DNA from: Arcicella sp043769985
GTDB lineage: Bacteria > Bacteroidota > Bacteroidia > Cytophagales > Spirosomataceae
DNA length: 15,806 nt
Reading direction: 5' to 3'
Assembly (NCBI GenBank): GCA_043769985.1
Contig: JAYVIV010000194.1
Coordinates: 1-15,806 of the forward strand
The notes below the pieces were generated by a model. The model ran no database searches, was not told the origin of the DNA, and saw only the letters and a list, made by a program, of their open reading frames with translations. Shown here one piece after another: positions 7,789-13,818 of the stretch. A program made the position numbers and the translations under genes. The number at the start of each line of letters is the position of its first letter. Position 1 is the first letter of the stretch.

Positions 7789-9867
7789 TTACAATAAGTC
7801 AATGACAATATTCTTAAATTCATCTATTTTAACTAAGGAATCTCTACCAATAATTACCGTAGATTCCATTTCCTCAATTACCATTGGACCATCGAAAATT
7901 TCATTTGGTTTTAGGTCGTAACGACTGAAAACTGGCACGTCAGAATAAGATTTATCCCCCATCAAAAAGATGCTTCTCATGCCTTTTAACGCACCTTTAC
8001 CCTCTGTTTCGACTACTTGATTTGGAATTATTTCGGGAGATTTTCCAGAAACAACCACTCGCCATGTAACTGCCTCAATACTAATATCTTCAATACTTCT
8101 TCCGTACCTAAATTCGTATTCTTTTACGAAATTTTGCTCAATGATATCAATGGAATTTTCTGATAAAATACCGTTTGGAATGGTCACAGAAATTTCGTGT
8201 CCTTGACCCGAATAACGCATATCAACCACTCTTGTGATTGTACCTTCACTTGCATTCACTCCAGCACCCACCAAAAACTCAAACCCAGCCTCTTCCATTT
8301 CTGAAAGTTGTTGATTCAAAAATTTCCAATCAATCTGAGAAATCGAAGAAACATAACTTCTAATTTGTTCGGAGGCAATCGGAGAAACCAAAAAGCCTAA
8401 GGCAGAAACTACTCCAGCCCCCACAGGAATTATCAACTGGGGTGAATTTAATAAACGAGCCGTTTGAAAAGCATGAACGGGACCTGCCCCCCCAAAAGCC
8501 AACATTGAGTAAAATCGTGGGTCGTGTCCTTTTTCGAGAATGTGAACACGAGCCGCATTAGCCATATTCTCATTCACAATTCGATGAATTCCCATAGCGG
8601 CCTCTTCGATGGTGATACTCAAAGGTTTTGCAATATGTTCATTTAGAGCGTTTCGAGCAGCTTCTTTGTCCAATTTCATCGAGCCACCCAAGAAATAATC
8701 TTCATTCAAATACCCCAAAACTAAATCAGCATCTGTTACTGTTGGGCGTTCTCCTCCACGACCATAACAAGCAGGACCAGGTTCAGAAGCTGCCGATTCG
8801 GGACCAACTTGGAGCAATCCTAATTTATTCAAATGGGCAATTGAACCTCCTCCTGCTCCAATCTCAATCATATCAATCACTGGAATTCTTACTGGTAAAC
8901 CAGACCCTTTTTTAAAACGCATCACTCTGGCAGCTTCAAATTGGTTGGTAATTTCTGGTTTTAGGTCAAATATTAAAGATGCCTTTGCGGTTGTCCCGCC
9001 CATGTCGAAGGCTAATAAATCTTTTTTGCCAGTTAATTTACCAAAGAAAACCCCTGCCATCGTGCCACCTGCTGGACCCGATTCCAACAATTGAATGGGT
9101 GTTTTTCTTGCTCCATCAACCGTTGTTAATCTTCCCGACGAAATCATGATGTTTAGTGTTCCGTTAAACCCAACTTCTTCTTTTAATCTTTTGGATAAAG
9201 TACCTAAGTATTGATCAGTCAAAGGTTGAACATAAGCGTTCATTACCGTTGCCGATGAACGCTCATATTCACGGATTTCGGGCATTACATCACATGATAA
9301 GCTGACGTATATTTCACGATAATTTTTCTTGATATATTCCCCTACTTTACGCTCATGAGAAGGATTTGTAAATGAGTTTAAAAAGCAAACGGCAATAGAT
9401 TTAACGCCTTGTTGAATTAGTTTATCAACAACTTCTTTTATTTCCAATTCGTTAATTAAATCTACTACACTTCCCTGATAATCAATTCGTTCTGTGATTC
9501 CATAACGAAAATTTCGAGCCACTAATGGTTCTGGAACGCTCAAGAAAATATCATAAATATCATATCGTAATTCACGACCAATTTCCAAAACATCTTCAAA
9601 ACCTTTGGTGGTAATAAATCCTGTCAAAGCCCCTCTACGTTCGATGATTGAGTTGGTTACAAGGGTTGTTCCATGCACAATTCCAGACAAATCTGAGGCA
9701 GAAACTTGATGTTTAGATAAGAGTTCTTTGGTACCGTTAATGATACCATTTGAAGGGTTATCGTAGGTTGTAAGGGTTTTTCCGAAAAACAACTTTCCTG
9801 TTTTTTCTTCCAGTAAAACTAAGTCGGTAAATGTTCCGCCGATGTCTATTCCGAGTTGGTATTTCAT
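7789..9867 (-). CDS. Hydantoinase/5-oxoprolinase A-type subunit (HyuA-like)
   Basis: 692 residues, the full length of HyuA. It is a sugar-kinase-like (actin-fold) ATPase: the phosphate 1 loop is GIDIGGTFTD (6-15), the second nucleotide motif is FDMGGTTAK (287-295), ESGPAGG lies at 262-268, and the GAGGGSIA...GPESAASEPGPACYGRGG block (338-372) is diagnostic. In N-methylhydantoinase, 5-oxoprolinase and acetone/acetophenone carboxylases this subunit uses ATP to phosphorylate a carbonyl or amide substrate and works with a HyuB subunit. No HyuB is present in the window, so the partner is elsewhere or the protein acts alone. The motif usually read as SNGG is SSGR here (243-246). The gene starts 56 bases after the toxin-antitoxin terminator and therefore probably has its own promoter. 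It may activate or carboxylate a pathway intermediate. Confidence 0.88.
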   Translation of the reverse strand: MKYQLGIDIGGTFTDLVLLEEKTGKLFFGKTLTTYDNPSNGIINGTKELLSKHQVSASDLSGIVHGTTLVTNSIIERRGALTGFITTKGFEDVLEIGRELRYDIYDIFLSVPEPLVARNFRYGITERIDYQGSVVDLINELEIKEVVDKLIQQGVKSIAVCFLNSFTNPSHERKVGEYIKKNYREIYVSLSCDVMPEIREYERSSATVMNAYVQPLTDQYLGTLSKRLKEEVGFNGTLNIMISSGRLTTVDGARKTPIQLLESGPAGGTMAGVFFGKLTGKKDLLAFDMGGTTAKASLIFDLKPEITNQFEAARVMRFKKGSGLPVRIPVIDMIEIGAGGGSIAHLNKLGLLQVGPESAASEPGPACYGRGGERPTVTDADLVLGYLNEDYFLGGSMKLDKEAARNALNEHIAKPLSITIEEAAMGIHRIVNENMANAARVHILEKGHDPRFYSMLAFGGAGPVHAFQTARLLNSPQLIIPVGAGVVSALGFLVSPIASEQIRSYVSSISQIDWKFLNQQLSEMEEAGFEFLVGAGVNASEGTITRVVDMRYSGQGHEISVTIPNGILSENSIDIIEQNFVKEYEFRYGRSIEDISIEAVTWRVVVSGKSPEIIPNQVVETEGKGALKGMRSIFLMGDKSYSDVPVFSRYDLKPNEIFDGPMVIEEMESTVIIGRDSLVKIDEFKNIVIDLL

Positions 9868-9916
9868 GTATTTAATGAGTGATTGATTGAACGATAGAAT
9901 GTGTGAGTATTACTAT

Positions 9917-9924
9917 CAAATCTA
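9917..9924 (-). promoter_or_regulatory. Candidate -7 box (TAGATTTG) for the HyuA-like gene
   Basis: TAGATTTG on the minus strand fits the Bacteroidota TAnnTTTG -7 consensus and lies about 50 bases before the HyuA-like ATG. It directly abuts the T-run of the toxin-antitoxin terminator, so termination and re-initiation would be back to back. I see no TTG -33 element at the usual spacing, so this is tentative. Confidence 0.3.
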
Positions 9925-9970
9925 AAAAAAAATCATTCTGTCCTACGATTTTTCGTTTTCAGAATGATTT
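9924..9970 (-). terminator. Intrinsic terminator of the toxin-antitoxin pair
   Basis: On the minus strand the 11-base arm AAATCATTCTG (9970-9960) pairs perfectly with CAGAATGATTT (9940-9930), with a small inner ACGA/TCGT stem in the loop, and is followed by an uninterrupted T-run to about 9924. The first arm begins at the toxin stop codon, so this is a textbook Rho-independent terminator ending the toxin transcript before the HyuA-like gene. Confidence 0.78.
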
Positions 9971-10260
9971 TAAATTAGTTGAGGCTTTTGCCTATTATCC
10001 AAAATATTAACAACACAAATCATATCTTCGACAAAAAGATAATATAAAGTATAATGTGGTTGGATTGTGATTTTTGTTAGTGAAGTTAATCTTCCTGACA
10101 CAGCTCCCAGATAATGATGTACTTTTAATAATTCAATAACATCATCTATTTGAGTTGTAAATCTATCTGCTACTTCAAATGACCATTTATCAAGCAAGTA
10201 AGAAATAATTTCTCTATAATCTTCCTTTGCTTTACTCATCCAAACTACCTTTTCAGCCAT
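9970..10260 (-). CDS. RelE/ParE-family toxin
   Basis: 96 residues with the ParE/RelE toxin pattern: an N-terminal strand (KVVWMSKAKEDYREIISYLLDKWS) leading into two helices, then strands with the tail VEDMICVVNILDNRQKP. ParE-type toxins of this superfamily poison gyrase, while RelE types cut mRNA on the ribosome; the catalytic residues of RelE are not obvious, so ParE-like is my guess. Its start overlaps the end of the upstream antitoxin gene by 16 bases, the usual translationally coupled antitoxin-then-toxin order. It sits within the catabolic gene array with its own terminator and looks like an inserted module. Confidence 0.85.
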   Translation of the reverse strand: MAEKVVWMSKAKEDYREIISYLLDKWSFEVADRFTTQIDDVIELLKVHHYLGAVSGRLTSLTKITIQPHYTLYYLFVEDMICVVNILDNRQKPQLI

Positions 10261-10478
10261 GTCTTTGCTTCTTTACTGACTATTTCATGTGGGATTCCCT
10301 TTCCTTCTCTAACCTCAATAATAGTTTGATTCATTCTATTAAGCAGAAACTTTTCTTCGTCGGTAAGTTTTGCGGATAATAGTAAATCCAAAGTGTGATT
10401 TACTTCAAAAAGTTCTGATTCTATTTTTAAAGAATCTACTTTTTTATGTATTTCGTTTTTTAATTCCAAGGTTGACAT
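10245..10478 (-). CDS. Antitoxin of the RelE/ParE pair
   Basis: A 77-residue, charged, largely helical protein encoded immediately upstream of the toxin and overlapping it by 16 bases. No clear ribbon-helix-helix or helix-turn-helix is visible. The central part (LDLLLSAKLTDEEKFLLNRMNQTIIEVREGKGIPHEIVSKEAKTWLKR) looks like the helical toxin-wrapping region common to small ParD-like or 'addiction module' antitoxins of Bacteroidota. Identification rests mostly on position, size and coupling to the toxin. Such antitoxins normally neutralise the toxin and repress their own promoter. It lies 50 bases after the SDR gene. Confidence 0.75.
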   Translation of the reverse strand: MSTLELKNEIHKKVDSLKIESELFEVNHTLDLLLSAKLTDEEKFLLNRMNQTIIEVREGKGIPHEIVSKEAKTWLKR

Positions 10479-10501
10479 AAGCCTATTTATTTTGTTGAAT
10501 T

Positions 10502-10509
10502 CAAATTTA
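10502..10509 (-). promoter_or_regulatory. Candidate -7 box (TAAATTTG) for the toxin-antitoxin pair
   Basis: The minus strand reads TAAATTTG, a TAnnTTTG match, 23 bases before the antitoxin ATG in the short spacer after the SDR gene. A TTTG lies 14 bases further upstream, closer than the usual -33 spacing, so the assignment is tentative. A private promoter would fit an inserted self-regulated module. Confidence 0.3.
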
Positions 10510-10528
10510 TCTAATAATTATGACAAAA

Positions 10529-11362
10529 TCAATGATACTCCTCCCCACCCGTCACATTCATTGCCTCGCCCGTAATATATGAAGATTGGTCAGATGCCAA
10601 AAAGGCTACAGCTTTGGCTATGTCTGCTACTAAACCTGTACGTTTCAAGGGGTTACGGTCTTTGATAGCTTGTAGATAAGTTTCGTAATCTAAGCCTAAT
10701 TTGTCAGAGAAGAACTTATTTTGCCAATGTCCTAAACCTGTGGTGATATGGTTGGGACAAACAGCGTTTACTCGAATACCAAAAGCACCTAATTCTACGG
10801 CATTTGAGCGTGTTAGACCAATCAATCCGTGTTTTGAAGCGGTATAAGCCGCCGCAAAAGGAAATCCAGATTTTGCCGCCTGACTCGCAATATTGATAAT
10901 TGAACCACCTGTTTTTGACGATATCATTTGTCGTGCCACTGCCTGTGAACATAGAAAAGCACCTTTCAAATTTACATCCAAAACGGCATCCCAACTTTCC
11001 TCTTTGAATTCGGTGAAAGCCTCCATCAAATAACCAACTCCCGCATTATTCACTAAAATATCAACTTGTCCGAATGCTATAATGGCTTGACTGACAAGGT
11101 TTTGGCAATCTTTGGCAATTCTAACATCGCATGGAACTGCGATTGCTTTTGCTCCTAAATCTTCACAAGCCTTTACAATTTCGTCCATTTCGGAAGTTGT
11201 ACCGATATGTTCGTCTGTAAACTCATTTCCTTTGGCTTTACTGATGTCTGAAATTACAACATTACAGCCTTCTTCCGCAAATCGCAAAGCAATGGCTTCT
11301 CCAATTCCAGCGTGACGACCAGAACCTGTAACGATGGCGGTTTTTCCTTTTAGATTATACAT
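10529..11362 (-). CDS. Short-chain dehydrogenase/reductase (SDR), NAD-type
   Basis: 277 residues, a classical SDR. The Rossmann glycine motif is TGSGRHAGIG (12-21), with a two-residue expansion relative to TGxxxGIG. Asp39 at the end of the second strand favours NAD over NADP. NNAG is at 105-108, and the catalytic residues are Ser160, Tyr173 and Lys177 (YTASK). An insertion of about 15 residues follows strand two (KGNEFTDEHIGTTSEMD), and a lid at 205-235 has its own sequence (GHWQNKFFSDKLGLDYETYL). SDRs of this form oxidise secondary alcohols of sugar acids, hydroxy acids or similar polyols. In this array it would supply the oxidation step before or between the dehydratase and aldolase reactions. 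It follows the HapK-like gene across a spacer holding a long stem-loop. Confidence 0.88.
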   Translation of the reverse strand: MYNLKGKTAIVTGSGRHAGIGEAIALRFAEEGCNVVISDISKAKGNEFTDEHIGTTSEMDEIVKACEDLGAKAIAVPCDVRIAKDCQNLVSQAIIAFGQVDILVNNAGVGYLMEAFTEFKEESWDAVLDVNLKGAFLCSQAVARQMISSKTGGSIINIASQAAKSGFPFAAAYTASKHGLIGLTRSNAVELGAFGIRVNAVCPNHITTGLGHWQNKFFSDKLGLDYETYLQAIKDRNPLKRTGLVADIAKAVAFLASDQSSYITGEAMNVTGGEEYH

Positions 11363-11370
11363 AGAATAGG

Positions 11371-11473
11371 TTGTCTGAATTTGGATTCGCAGGATTAATG
11401 GATTTTTAGGATTTGGATGAATAAGAGATAAATCCTAAAAATCAAAAAGTCCTTATTATCCAAATTCAGACAA
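11371..11473. repeat. Nested stem-loop repeat in the HapK-like/SDR spacer
   Basis: A 16-base arm TTGTCTGAATTTGGAT (11371-11386) has a perfect inverted partner at 11458-11473. Inside it, GATTTTTAGGATTT (11401-11414) has a perfect partner at 11430-11443. The 103-base unit fills nearly the whole spacer between two minus-strand genes. Composition and design (GTCTGAA ends, GGATT/AATCC inside) resemble dispersed intergenic hairpin repeats I know from Bacteroidota genomes. It could be a small mobile element, an mRNA-stabilising hairpin or an attenuator. Confidence 0.75.
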
Positions 11474-11474
11474 A

Positions 11475-11786
11475 TTAAATTAAATCTGAAACTATAAAAA
11501 TCGGATTATCCGCAAATTCTTGGAATTTAGCAAGAATTTCTGCCATTTTAGGTTCTTTACCCATATCAGAAACGAGGTTTTCTGTAGAATCAAAATGAAT
11601 AATTTCCACGTATTGGTAAGGTGGAATTGCCTCTGATCCAAAAATTCCCTGTGATTTAAACACTTGAAATTCTGAAACTGATTTCAAACTTTTCACGGTT
11701 GGAATATCCAAATCCTTGGCAAAAGCCTCATAATCAGCCGCTGAAACGCCTTCTTTGAGATTGAATAATACGATTAATGATTTCAT
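11475..11786 (-). CDS. HapK/REDY-like small dimeric alpha/beta-barrel protein
   Basis: A 103-residue cytosolic protein. The opening IVLFNLKEGVSAADYEAFAKDLDIPTVKSLKSVSEFQVFK, the middle PPYQYVEIIHFDS and the end FQEFADNPIFIVSDLI match my memory of the 'REDY-like protein HapK' family, a ferredoxin-like dimeric alpha/beta-barrel fold. Relatives of this fold include EthD, YCII and mutarotase-like proteins; many bind small organic acids or assist in catabolic clusters, and no chemistry is assigned to this family. It is placed between the aldolase and SDR genes in the same orientation, which suggests an accessory role in the pathway, such as isomerisation, mutarotation or lactone handling, but this is inference. 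Confidence 0.65.
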   Translation of the reverse strand: MKSLIVLFNLKEGVSAADYEAFAKDLDIPTVKSLKSVSEFQVFKSQGIFGSEAIPPYQYVEIIHFDSTENLVSDMGKEPKMAEILAKFQEFADNPIFIVSDLI

Positions 11787-11880
11787 GTTTTCTTAGTTAT
11801 GAGATATTAGTTATGAATTAGTAGGTATAAAATATTTTGAGACTCAAACAATGAACTAAATGTAATCTACGACCTCAAAC

Positions 11881-12648
11881 CTATAACCCAATACCTCCTT
11901 TCATAAATTCAGAAGCCGAAGCTTTAATGAATCCTTGTACGGAATTCAAACAAAATAATGCTCCTTTTTCAATTAATGCTTTGGCCTGCTCTCCCGTTCC
12001 TGCAACCGTTCCAATTACTAAACCAGCCTCCAGAACAATCTTGAAAATTTGCTCAATTACCTCTTTTACTTCCTCATGGGCAGGTCCATCCATAAAACCC
12101 ATTGACATCGCTAAATCTCTTGGACCAATAATAAATCCGTCTATGCCTGATACTTGGCACATTTCTGGGAGATTATTTAAGGCTCTAATATCCTCAATCA
12201 TCGGTAAAACCAAGGTATTGTAGTTGGCAAAGTTTACGTATTCTAATTGAGTCATTTTTCCAAGTCCATAATCCCAAGCACGGGCAGGTCCCATGCCTCT
12301 TTCGCCCATTGGGGGATATTTCATGGCTTTTACGAAATCATTAACATCATTAACATTCATCATTCCTGGCATCATCACGCCCATAATTCCTGCATCAATA
12401 AATTGAAGAATTAGTTTAGGGTCATTTGAGCGAACTCGAGCCAGAGGAACTGTCCCCGTCAATTCGCAAGCACGGACAATATTTTGTACTTCGGAAGTGG
12501 TTACGGGCGAATGTTCACCGTCAATCATGTAAAAATCCAAGCCCGACCAACCACAAAGTTCTGCAATGGTTGGGTCAGATGAATTTGAAATGACTCCGAG
12601 GACAGCTTCTTTATTTGCCCACTTTTGTTTTAATAAATTCTCTCTCAT
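11881..12648 (-). CDS. HpcH/HpaI-family class II aldolase
   Basis: 255 residues, the normal length. The family is metal-dependent and makes or cleaves 4-hydroxy-2-oxo acids through pyruvate enolate. The residues expected from HpaI are present: His46 (DGEHSP), Arg71, the loop Gly-Glu-Arg-Gly (115-118) with Arg123, metal ligands Glu152 (IED) and Asp178 (GPRDLAMSMG), with nearly the same spacing. Likely products are pyruvate or a substituted pyruvate plus an aldehyde. It may cleave the 2-keto-3-deoxy acid made by the IlvD/Edd enzyme at 3483-5192, or a ketoacid made by the aconitase-type isomerase. The ATG lies four bases from a GC-rich hairpin repeat that occupies the region where a ribosome would bind. 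The gene is followed by the HapK-like gene after 94 bases. Confidence 0.88.
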   Translation of the reverse strand: MRENLLKQKWANKEAVLGVISNSSDPTIAELCGWSGLDFYMIDGEHSPVTTSEVQNIVRACELTGTVPLARVRSNDPKLILQFIDAGIMGVMMPGMMNVNDVNDFVKAMKYPPMGERGMGPARAWDYGLGKMTQLEYVNFANYNTLVLPMIEDIRALNNLPEMCQVSGIDGFIIGPRDLAMSMGFMDGPAHEEVKEVIEQIFKIVLEAGLVIGTVAGTGEQAKALIEKGALFCLNSVQGFIKASASEFMKGGIGL

Positions 12649-12652
12649 GGCC

Positions 12653-12761
12653 CCCTGACCCCCGAAGGGGGAATTTTGCTTTTTTTGTTTTGATAAATTT
12701 TATTCGTTAAGATGATTCCTTGAAAAATGTTCCGTCTAAATTCCCCTTTCGGGGGTTAGGG
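12653..12761. repeat. Pair of inverted REP-like hairpin elements (CCCCCGAAGGGGG type)
   Basis: Two 24-base copies, 12653-12676 and 12738-12761, are inverted relative to each other with two mismatches. Each contains its own GC hairpin (CCCCCGAAGGGGG in the left copy). They bracket about 60 bases of AT-rich DNA and fill the 129-base spacer between the small-subunit gene and the aldolase gene. The motif is a familiar dispersed intergenic element of Bacteroidota. The left copy ends four bases from the aldolase start codon. Confidence 0.8.
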
Positions 12762-12777
12762 CGACCGACGCTCGGGG

Positions 12778-13311
12778 CTACCTTAATTCATCAACCGTTC
12801 CCTCAGCAATTCTTTTTCTAATAAAATCCATAATTCCACCCGCCTCAGCCACTTCCGCTACGAATGGAGAAACGGGGACTGATATTTTTGATTGTCTTTT
12901 CGTAAGATTTTTAATCTCACCCGTTTCTGGATTAAATTCTAATTCATCACCTGTGCGAGCAATATCTGCAATGTCTTTACAGGTAATAAATGGCAAGCCA
13001 TAATTAATGGCATTGCGAAATTGAAGTCTGGCGAATGAATCCGCAAAGACGGCTTTGATACCCGCACCCATGAGTCCAGTTACACAATGCTCAATAGATT
13101 TTCCTCCACCAGCAAAATTATGTCGTGCAACGATGAATGTATATCCAGCATCCCTAAATGCCCCTTCTTGATTGAATTCTTCGGAAACGCCTGCCATGAT
13201 CCATTTGGCATTTTCTTCCTTATTTATCGGGGATGTCCAGTCTTTTTGTAATACCATATCGTATGACATGACATAATTATCTGAAACCCAGGCTTTTCCC
13301 TTAATTATCAT
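12778..13311 (-). CDS. Divergent aconitase/isopropylmalate dehydratase-family small (swivel) subunit
   Basis: 177 residues, the length of LeuD2/DmdB-type small subunits. The swivel-domain core is recognisable: GYTFIVARHNFAGGG (57-70), GIKAVFADSFARLQFRNAINYGLP (84-107) and GDELEFNPETGEIKNLT (121-137). The active-site loop, normally G-S-S-R-E-H, reads G-K-S-I-E-H (70-75) with one residue inserted before it. The Ser that acts as base in aconitase (Ser642) and the substrate-binding Arg (Arg644) are thus replaced by Lys71 and Ile73, with Ser72 between. The usual DTD-type N-terminal motif is also absent (SDNYVMSYDMV). The protein probably pairs with the large subunit at 13819-15075, from which it is separated by a broken four-helix-bundle gene. 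A non-standard substrate, or isomerisation by a changed mechanism, is likely. Confidence 0.82.
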   Translation of the reverse strand: MIIKGKAWVSDNYVMSYDMVLQKDWTSPINKEENAKWIMAGVSEEFNQEGAFRDAGYTFIVARHNFAGGGKSIEHCVTGLMGAGIKAVFADSFARLQFRNAINYGLPFITCKDIADIARTGDELEFNPETGEIKNLTKRQSKISVPVSPFVAEVAEAGGIMDFIRKRIAEGTVDELR

Positions 13312-13342
13312 TTGTTGAATTGTTGATTTGTTGAATTGTTGA
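13311..13342. repeat. Tandem 16-base duplication overlapping the small-subunit start
   Basis: The unit TTTGTTGAATTGTTGA occurs twice back to back (13311-13326 and 13327-13342), touching the first base of the small-subunit start codon. A 19-base stretch of it, TTGATTTGTTGAATTGTTG at 13323-13341, recurs in inverted orientation at 13790-13808, so the broken four-helix-bundle gene is framed by an inverted repeat. Confidence 0.8.
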
Positions 13343-13356
13343 AAATTTCAGCAATT

Positions 13357-13725
13357 CTATTTTTCTAATTTCAATTTTCTCCTCGAAGCAGCAAAAATTT
13401 TAGTAATTTCTTCTGCCTCATTTAAAATCGGAGCAATTCTATCCGTACTAAATATATTCGATTCGTCAATCAATTCTAAACAATACGTAGATTCGTCTGC
13501 TTCCTCTACAACAATACTCAGTTTTGCATAATATTCATTATCTGACCTTGCCCAGCAAGCTGCTCTTTAATTAGCTCCAACTGAAGTTGCAGATCTTAAA
13601 AGCTGTCTGCCCAAGATTTTTGCTTCTTCTGTCTTAGGTAAACTCTGAAATAATTTAATTATTCTTAATGAGAATTGTTTGGCTCGTGCCTTCATTTCGA
13701 TTGCAAATACAGCACTTGAATTCAT
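13357..13725 (-). pseudogene. 'Four helix bundle' protein gene interrupted by an in-frame TAA
   Basis: From the ATG at 13725 (MNSSAVFAIEMKARAKQFSLRIIKLF) the frame runs to ...GRQLLRSATSVGAN and meets TAA at 13567-13569. Translation in the same frame then continues for 69 codons (RAACWARSDNEYYAKLSIVVEEADE...) to TAG at 13357-13359. The family motif is SVGANYRAACRARS, so TAA replaces the conserved Tyr codon (TAC or TAT), a single-base nonsense change. Read through, the product would be 122 residues, the normal length for this small helical family related to the 23S rRNA intervening-sequence protein. It sits between the large and small hydro-lyase subunit genes, where it has no obvious business, and is flanked by an inverted repeat. 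A sequencing error is possible. An in-frame extension reaches an ATG at 13818, but family similarity starts near 13725. Confidence 0.8.
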
Positions 13726-13789
13726 AGAATTAGTCTTTAAAATTGTGATTAGAAAATTGTACAAGCTCATTTTTCTTCTCACAAACTTA

Positions 13790-13808
13790 CAACAATTCAA
13801 CAAATCAA
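13790..13808. repeat. Inverted copy of the TTGATTTGTTGAATTGTTG element
   Basis: CAACAATTCAACAAATCAA here is the exact reverse complement of 13323-13341. It lies just downstream of the large-subunit stop codon (13819-13821), so the two copies bracket the four-helix-bundle gene about 450 bases apart. Confidence 0.8.
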
Positions 13809-13818
13809 ACCTCAACAA

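Noticed and set aside
11836..11848. TTTGAGACTCAAA palindrome in the spacer between the aldolase and HapK-like genes as an operator
   Set aside because: Short, single, and inside an operon-like spacer; no supporting second site.
13311..13342. The tandem TTTGTTGAATTGTTGA units as the start of a CRISPR array
   Set aside because: Two adjacent units with no spacers and no cas genes; a simple duplication.
13567..13569. The TAA in the four-helix-bundle gene as programmed readthrough or a recoded codon
   Set aside because: No recoding structure or context is visible; a one-base nonsense change from a Tyr codon is the simpler explanation.
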